Assembly: GCA_018660305.1 (NCBI GenBank)
Contig: JABJKO010000345.1
Span: forward strand, 1 to 9,757
Length of the DNA: 9,757 nt
Direction of reading: 5' to 3'
From: Rhodospirillaceae bacterium
Lineage (GTDB): Bacteria; Pseudomonadota; Alphaproteobacteria; MPNO01; UBA2964
The notes beneath the pieces were generated by a model that was given only the letters and a program-made list of their open reading frames with translations, searched no databases and was not told the DNA's origin. Shown here in pieces: positions 6,027 to 9,757 of the stretch. A program made the translations under genes and the position numbers. The first letter of the stretch is position 1. Each line of letters begins with the position of its first letter.

Positions 6027-8348
6027 ATGGCAGACGGCGGACCCACCAAGACGGCCATGCATCTGTCCCATTGGGGGGCTTACCGGGTGGATTCCCGCGA
6101 CGGCAGGCTGGTTGGTGTTTCGCCGTTCGAGGGTGATCCGGAACCCTCGCCCCTTATTCAGGCGATGCCGGACGTGGTCCACCATGAGTGCCGTATCGCC
6201 GAGCCCATGGTGCGCCAGGGGTTTCTCGAACACGGCGCGGAAAGCGACGGGGCCGGGCGCGGCGTGGAACCGTTCGTGCCGGTATCGTGGGACCGGGCGC
6301 TTGATCTCGTCGCCGCCGAACTGGCCCGCGTAAAATCTGAGCACGGCAATAATTCCATATACGGAATCTCGGGCTGGGGCAGCGCCGGCGTTTTTCATGC
6401 GGCCAGCGAACAGCTCAAGAGATTTCTCAACCGCTTCGGCGGCTATGTGGATCAGGTGACAAATTATTCGTTCGGCGCGGCCTCGGTGATCCTGCCCCGT
6501 ATTGTGGGCTCCATGGAGCCGGTCGCCCAACCCACCGCCTGGCCAACCATCGTGGAAAACACGCAGCTCATGCTGCTGTTCGGCGGTATCGCGCCAAAGA
6601 ACAGCCAGCTTTCCAAGCACGGCGTTATTGTACACGAAACCCAGAACTGGCTCCGCAAGGCGCGGGATGCCGGCATGAGTTTTGTTCAGGTAAGCCCCAT
6701 CAAGGACGATATGGCCGGGGATCTCTCGGCGGAATGGCTGGCGGCACGGCCGGGCAGCGATGTGGCCATCATGCTGGGGCTGGCCCATACGCTTCTCGTC
6801 GAGGAATTGCACGATCCTGACTTCCTGGCCCGCTACTGCGTGGGCTTCGAAAAATTCAGCGCCTATCTGTTGGGGGACACCGACGGTGTCGCCAAGGATG
6901 CGGACTGGGCGGCCGCGCTCTCTGAACTGGATGCCGATAATCTGCGCCAATTGGCGCGGCGCATGGCGGCAGGCCGCACCATGATTTCGGTAAGCTATTC
7001 GGTTCAGCGCGGCGATCACGGTGAACAGCCCTGCTGGGCCGCCATAGCGCTCGCCGCCATGCTCGGACAGATCGGCCTGCCTGGCGGCGGGTTCGGTATC
7101 GGTTATGGCTCCAATGGACATATTGGTGAGCCGTCGCCGCGCATACCGCAGCCGGGATTGCCCACCGGCGCCAATAGGGCCGGGGAGTTCATTCCGGTGG
7201 CAAGGGTGGTGGATATGCTGCTTAACCCCGGCGAGAGCTATGACTTTAATGGCGAGACCCGGACCTATCCGGATATCCGGCTGATCTACTGGTGTGGCGG
7301 CAACCCGTTTCACAAACAGCAGGACATCAACCGGTTTTTGCGGGCGTGGCAGCGCCCGGAAACCATCATCGTGCATGAGCCGTGGTGGACGGCGGCGGCG
7401 CGGCGGGCGGATATCGTCCTGCCCGCGACCACGACCCTTGAACGCAACGACATAGGCGCGGCGGTTCGGGACCGGTATTTCGTCGCCATGCAACAGGCCA
7501 TTCCGCCGGTGGGCAACGCCCGTAACGAGTACGATATCTATACGGATCTCGCCGAGCGCCTTGGCTTCCGCGAGGCCTTTACCGATGGCCGTAGCGAAAT
7601 GGACTGGCTTCGCCATATGTATGAGGAGTCGCGCAAGAAGGCGGCGCGCCGGAACGTGGCAATGCCTGACTTCGATCAATTCTGGGATGATGGCCATCTG
7701 GAGTTTTCGGCACACGAAGAGCCGCCCATCCTGTTCGGGGGATTTCGCGAAGACCCCGCCAATGCGCCGCTGAAGACACCATCCGGCAAGATCGAGATAT
7801 TTTCCGAGACCATCCATGGGTTCAATTATGACGATTGCCCGGGCCACCCGGCGTGGCTCGAACCCGCGGAGTGGCTGGGATCGGACAAGACCGCCCGTCA
7901 TCCGCTTCACATGCTGTCCAACCAGCCGCGCCACCGGCTGCACAGCCAGAGGGATTTTTCCCCCGCCAGCAAGGCCAGCAAGATCGGCGACCGCGAGCCG
8001 GTTCAGATCCACCCCGACGATGCGGCGGCGCGGGGCATCAGCGATGGCGACATCGTCCGGCTTTATAACGACCGTGGCGCCTGTCTCGCCGGCGCGATTG
8101 TGACGGACGCCATCAGGCCCGGCGTGGTCTGCCTGTCCACCGGCGCCTGGTTCGATCCGATCGACCCCAGCCATATCGGATCCCTCGACAAGCACGGCAA
8201 TCCCAACGTGCTCACCCTCGACAAAGGCACATCGAAACTAGCCCAGACCTGCAGCGCCCAATCGACCCTCATCGAGATGGAACGATACGAGGGCGATCCA
8301 CCGGCGATCACCGCGTTTGATTTACCGGTAACAGTGGGCTCCGACTAA
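6027..8348 (+). CDS. Molybdopterin oxidoreductase, BisC/TorA/DorA (DMSO reductase) family
   Basis: The 773-residue protein matches E. coli BisC along its length and has the same size. N-terminal SHWGAYRV with RIAEPMVRQGFL (56-67) shows the class that lacks a 4Fe-4S cluster, with no CxxC motif. TNYSFGAASVILP (145-157) carries S148, the equivalent of the serine that ligates molybdenum. Other landmarks are GLPGGGFG near 350, FIPVARVVDMLLNPG (389-402), ADIVLPATTTLERND (461-475), LKTPSGKIEIFS and HRLHSQ (636-641), then the C-terminal dinucleotide-binding beta-barrel (about 620-773, with IHPDDAAARGISDGDIVRLYN). There is no twin-arginine signal, so it should be cytoplasmic like BisC. It probably reduces an S- or N-oxide (biotin or methionine sulfoxide, TMAO) with two electrons; the family also includes oxidases, so the direction is unsure. 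ATG 6027 comes 6 bases after the hydrolase stop with no clear ribosome site, suggesting coupled translation; M11 (6057) is an alternative start. Confidence 0.94.
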   Translation: MADGGPTKTAMHLSHWGAYRVDSRDGRLVGVSPFEGDPEPSPLIQAMPDVVHHECRIAEPMVRQGFLEHGAESDGAGRGVEPFVPVSWDRALDLVAAELARVKSEHGNNSIYGISGWGSAGVFHAASEQLKRFLNRFGGYVDQVTNYSFGAASVILPRIVGSMEPVAQPTAWPTIVENTQLMLLFGGIAPKNSQLSKHGVIVHETQNWLRKARDAGMSFVQVSPIKDDMAGDLSAEWLAARPGSDVAIMLGLAHTLLVEELHDPDFLARYCVGFEKFSAYLLGDTDGVAKDADWAAALSELDADNLRQLARRMAAGRTMISVSYSVQRGDHGEQPCWAAIALAAMLGQIGLPGGGFGIGYGSNGHIGEPSPRIPQPGLPTGANRAGEFIPVARVVDMLLNPGESYDFNGETRTYPDIRLIYWCGGNPFHKQQDINRFLRAWQRPETIIVHEPWWTAAARRADIVLPATTTLERNDIGAAVRDRYFVAMQQAIPPVGNARNEYDIYTDLAERLGFREAFTDGRSEMDWLRHMYEESRKKAARRNVAMPDFDQFWDDGHLEFSAHEEPPILFGGFREDPANAPLKTPSGKIEIFSETIHGFNYDDCPGHPAWLEPAEWLGSDKTARHPLHMLSNQPRHRLHSQRDFSPASKASKIGDREPVQIHPDDAAARGISDGDIVRLYNDRGACLAGAIVTDAIRPGVVCLSTGAWFDPIDPSHIGSLDKHGNPNVLTLDKGTSKLAQTCSAQSTLIEMERYEGDPPAITAFDLPVTVGSD

Positions 8349-8349
8349 C

Positions 8350-8469
8350 CGTCGCGGATTACGAGTTCGTCCACCTCATGGGCCGTCATAATTTCTTCGG
8401 CGTAATGTGTTACTCCGATGCCGACCACGAGTTGTTCCAAAAATATGCAAGAAGATGATCGGGGTGTGA
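8350..8469 (+). pseudogene. Remnant of a second arylformamidase-like hydrolase gene, 3' end only
   Basis: Bases 8363-8469 match the last 105 bases of the hydrolase gene (5916-6020) with about 10 mismatches over the first 78 aligned bases. The translation EFVHLMGRHNFFGVMCYSDADHELF parallels EFIHLMGRHHFSGSMCYSDADHELF of the intact gene. After TTCCA small insertions (net +2 bases) break the frame, yet the final ATGATCGG-GTGTGA still lines up with the intact gene's end. Both silent changes (CAC/CAT, TGC/TGT, GAA/GAG) and replacements are present, so the copy diverged before or while decaying and is not a fresh duplication. Everything upstream of the last 35 or so codons is missing; the match begins within about 15 bases of the BisC-like stop codon. 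Not expected to make a working protein. Confidence 0.88.
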
Positions 8470-8708
8470 ACCAGTGACGATACAGCGATCGTAATTTTGC
8501 TTGCATAAACGGTAACGCACAAATTGCCCATATCGATATGTGACCTCTGTGCGCCGTGTGCGTTGGATAGTTCAAGAAAACGACTTGTGATAGATGAAGA
8601 AAAGAATATACAACTTTATATATTAGAAGGTGATGATTGGGATGTAATTTTCAATTCTGGGTTTAATATTCTGGCAACCCCAAGCCGCCAATTGAGTTGG
8701 TAACACAT
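8470..8708. other. AT-rich gap before the membrane protein gene
   Basis: Composition changes sharply here from GC-rich to AT-rich. Besides the small open frame described separately, I see only weak promoter-like elements (TTGTGA at 8585-8590, 16 bases, TATACA at 8607-8612) that could serve the gene at 8709. No repeat, tRNA or integrase is visible. Confidence 0.4.
8563..8703 (+). CDS. Possible small protein or truncated gene end, function unknown
   Basis: An open frame runs from an in-frame TAA at 8506 to TAA at 8701-8703. Possible starts are TTG 8563 (46 codons) or GTG 8587 (38 codons); neither has a convincing ribosome site. The translation from the GTG on, VIDEEKNIQLYILEGDDWDV followed by IFNSGFNILATPSRQLSW, has an amino-acid make-up that reads like real protein, with acidic and aromatic residues and no low-complexity bias, even though the DNA is AT-rich and stops are common in other frames. 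It ends 5 bases before the ATG of the membrane protein, so the two could be co-translated. It may equally be the C-terminal stub of a gene cut off at the composition break. I recognise no family. Confidence 0.3.
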   Translation: MDSSRKRLVIDEEKNIQLYILEGDDWDVIFNSGFNILATPSRQLSW

Positions 8709-9398
8709 ATGGATCATCCGCTTTTTAGATCAATCCCCAGATGGTTAGTCGCATTTGCAGTATTGGCATTCATGCTCGTGTTCGTAGAAAGAACATATAT
8801 TAGTAAGCAGCCATTTAAACTATTTGGGGAGGAGTTTGGCCCGATCCACGCAAGTCCACCTACTACGCCTCAAGCGACTCGCGGAGAGGATGCAGAACAT
8901 AAGGCAGAATTTAGGATGCTACAGATGAAGGTGAAGAGCTTGGATTCCTATGCCAAGAAATCTGATCTGGCTAAAGTATCTGAAGGTGTCAAAAGTCTGC
9001 GCTCTGATGTTTCAGAGATCGAACTAACCCTCGGTAAACTGGGCCAAGATCACAAAGATTTTGTTTCGTCATCTAACGCGACGACAATTCAAGATGATTC
9101 GGCGCTTGACGCCGATGCACTTCGAGGAAAACAAATTGGTTTGTTTTATTACAATCATAAAGCGATCCGAGCACTTACTCTTAAAAAGAAACTTGTAAGA
9201 CTCGGAGTAAATATTGCCGATTTTCATTCGGCTAGCTCTATAGATTGGACGAACTTTAAAAGAAATATCATTTATTACAGTAATTCTTCTCATTTGGAGG
9301 CAGCCTTACAATTAGCGAAGTCTATGCCCAGTGACTTTGACAAAACCCCATTGTTTTCAACTAATTTCTCAGGCGATATTCTAGTGATTTTGGAATGA
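8709..9398 (+). CDS. Membrane-anchored coiled-coil protein with LytR_C-like C-terminus
   Basis: The 229-residue product has a short basic cytoplasmic end, one transmembrane helix (about 12-28, WLVAFAVLAFMLVFVE), a polar linker rich in Pro/Thr (48-58), and a charged heptad-like helix (about 62-115, coiled coil predicted by eye). The C-terminal domain (about 141-229) reads KQIGLFYYN, a basic helix KKKLVRLGVNI, NIIYYSN, a second helix EAALQLAKSM, and ends GDILVILE. This beta-alpha-beta-beta-alpha-beta order resembles the LytR_C domain attached to cell-wall and envelope proteins; the match is by pattern only. It would sit in the inner membrane with the tail in the periplasm. ATG 8709 is preferred to TTG 8697 (adds four residues); neither has a strong ribosome site. 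The gene is AT-rich, unlike the block at 626-8348, and converges on the ABC transporter gene. Function unknown; an envelope role is only a guess. Confidence 0.8.
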   Translation: MDHPLFRSIPRWLVAFAVLAFMLVFVERTYISKQPFKLFGEEFGPIHASPPTTPQATRGEDAEHKAEFRMLQMKVKSLDSYAKKSDLAKVSEGVKSLRSDVSEIELTLGKLGQDHKDFVSSSNATTIQDDSALDADALRGKQIGLFYYNHKAIRALTLKKKLVRLGVNIADFHSASSIDWTNFKRNIIYYSNSSHLEAALQLAKSMPSDFDKTPLFSTNFSGDILVILE

Positions 9399-9471
9399 AT
9401 GAAGACGAAGAGGCGGGACACCAGCTGTCACCGTTCCTCAGTATAAGATAGTTTTGTAGAAGAATATCTCC

Positions 9472-9510
9472 CACGCTGAGGAGCGTGCGCAGCGCGCGTC
9501 TCGAAGCATC
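9472..9510. repeat. GC-rich imperfect palindrome, probable dispersed intergenic repeat or shared terminator
   Basis: In an otherwise AT-rich 115-bp gap between two convergent genes lies CACGCTGAGGAGCG..GCGCGTCTCGAAGCATC. The centre GTGCGC-AGC-GCGCGT folds into a stem with two wobble pairs and GAG/CTC extends it with a bulge. The pattern CTGAGGAGC...GCGTCTCGAAG is of a kind I recall as a repeated intergenic palindrome in alphaproteobacterial genomes; only one copy is in this window, so repetition cannot be shown here. It could end transcripts from both sides. Confidence 0.5.
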
Positions 9511-9513
9511 TAT

Positions 9514-9757
9514 TTAAGCCGGTTCCGGTTCCCCGTCCGGCACATAGCCCTCGATTTCCGCGTCCGGTCCGGCTTCCTGCTGGCGTTGCCACATGGCGGC
9601 GTACATGCCGTTCTGTTCCAGGAGGCCGTCATGGCTGCCCCGTTCGGTGACGCGGCCGTGGTCGAGGACGATAATCTCGTCGGCATCGACGATGGTGGAC
9701 AGGCGGTGGGCGATCACGAGCGTTGTCCGGTCGGCTGAGACCGTTTTTAACGCCGCC
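9514..9757 (-). CDS. ABC exporter ATP-binding domain, C-terminal end (runs off the right edge)
   Basis: The last 81 codons of a minus-strand gene enter from the right edge and stop at TAA 9516-9514. The frame is open to base 9757. The sequence [20 protein letters not shown] holds the H-loop histidine of the ABC ATPase; [20 protein letters not shown] and [10 protein letters not shown] follow as in exporters that fuse membrane and ATPase domains. The closest pattern is the Atm1/ABCB7/HMT type, which exports glutathione-linked or metal-related compounds, but MsbA-like lipid exporters share these motifs. Walker A, Walker B and the membrane part lie outside the window. The acidic tail after the ATPase fold (about 20 residues ending in GEPEPA) is probably unstructured. 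It is GC-rich again, so the AT-rich stretch ends just before it. Confidence 0.9.
   Translation of the reverse strand, partial: AALKTVSADRTTLVIAHRLSTIVDADEIIVLDHGRVTERGSHDGLLEQNGMYAAMWQRQQEAGPDAEIEGYVPDGEPEPA

Noticed and set aside
5079..8195. Minus-strand open frame of 1038 codons opposite the hydrolase and BisC-like genes
   Set aside because: Both plus-strand genes have full family motifs. The antisense translation is rich in His, Arg, Gly and Ala, has no recognisable domain, and spans two genes; long antisense frames are common in GC-rich DNA.
8345..8575. Minus-strand 76-codon frame
   Set aside because: It lies antisense to the hydrolase remnant and repeats the antisense of the intact gene's end, so it is a shadow.
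1..9757. CRISPR array, tRNA, insertion sequence or toxin-antitoxin pair
   Set aside because: Reading both strands showed no regularly spaced repeats, no tRNA-like fold, no transposase or integrase motif, and no toxin-antitoxin-like gene pair.

Overview
The window looks like a piece of a proteobacterial chromosome, most likely an alphaproteobacterium. This is inferred from GC-rich coding DNA, the protein types present, and a GC-rich intergenic hairpin of a kind common in that class; no rRNA or tRNA gene is present to fix the taxon. It contains eight confident genes, two of them cut by the window edges, plus one gene remnant and one doubtful small ORF.

Layout. Bases 1-545 hold the N-terminal third or so of a radical SAM protein on the minus strand, less GC-rich than its neighbours. 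Bases 626-4947 hold four minus-strand genes, read in this order from 4947 downward: a pterin-4a-carbinolamine dehydratase, a 10-formyl-tetrahydrofolate hydrolase/formyltransferase, a small putative 2-oxoglutarate/Fe(II) oxygenase, and a lone molybdenum hydroxylase large subunit (CoxL/xanthine dehydrogenase type). Across a 182-bp divergent control region lie two plus-strand genes: an arylformamidase-like alpha/beta hydrolase (5130-6020) and, 6 bp later, a BisC/TorA-type molybdopterin oxidoreductase (6027-8348). Directly after the second stop codon sits a decayed copy of the 3' end of the hydrolase gene (about 8350-8469). From there to about 9420 the DNA is clearly AT-rich; it carries a small candidate ORF and a gene for a membrane-anchored coiled-coil protein with a LytR_C-like tail. 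The right edge (9514-9757, minus strand) is the C-terminus of an ABC exporter ATPase.

How the genes may work together (inference). The central six genes share a pterin/one-carbon theme: two different molybdopterin enzymes, a pterin recycling enzyme, a formyl-folate enzyme and a formamidase-like hydrolase. A reasonable hypothesis is a catabolic or salvage pathway in which a heterocyclic or N-formylated compound is oxidised by the molybdenum enzymes, cut by the hydrolase, and its one-carbon unit handled through folate. No gene here fixes the substrate. The FAD and 2Fe-2S partners normally needed by a CoxL-type subunit are absent from the window. The composition breaks at both ends and the hydrolase remnant suggest that the central block has been rearranged.
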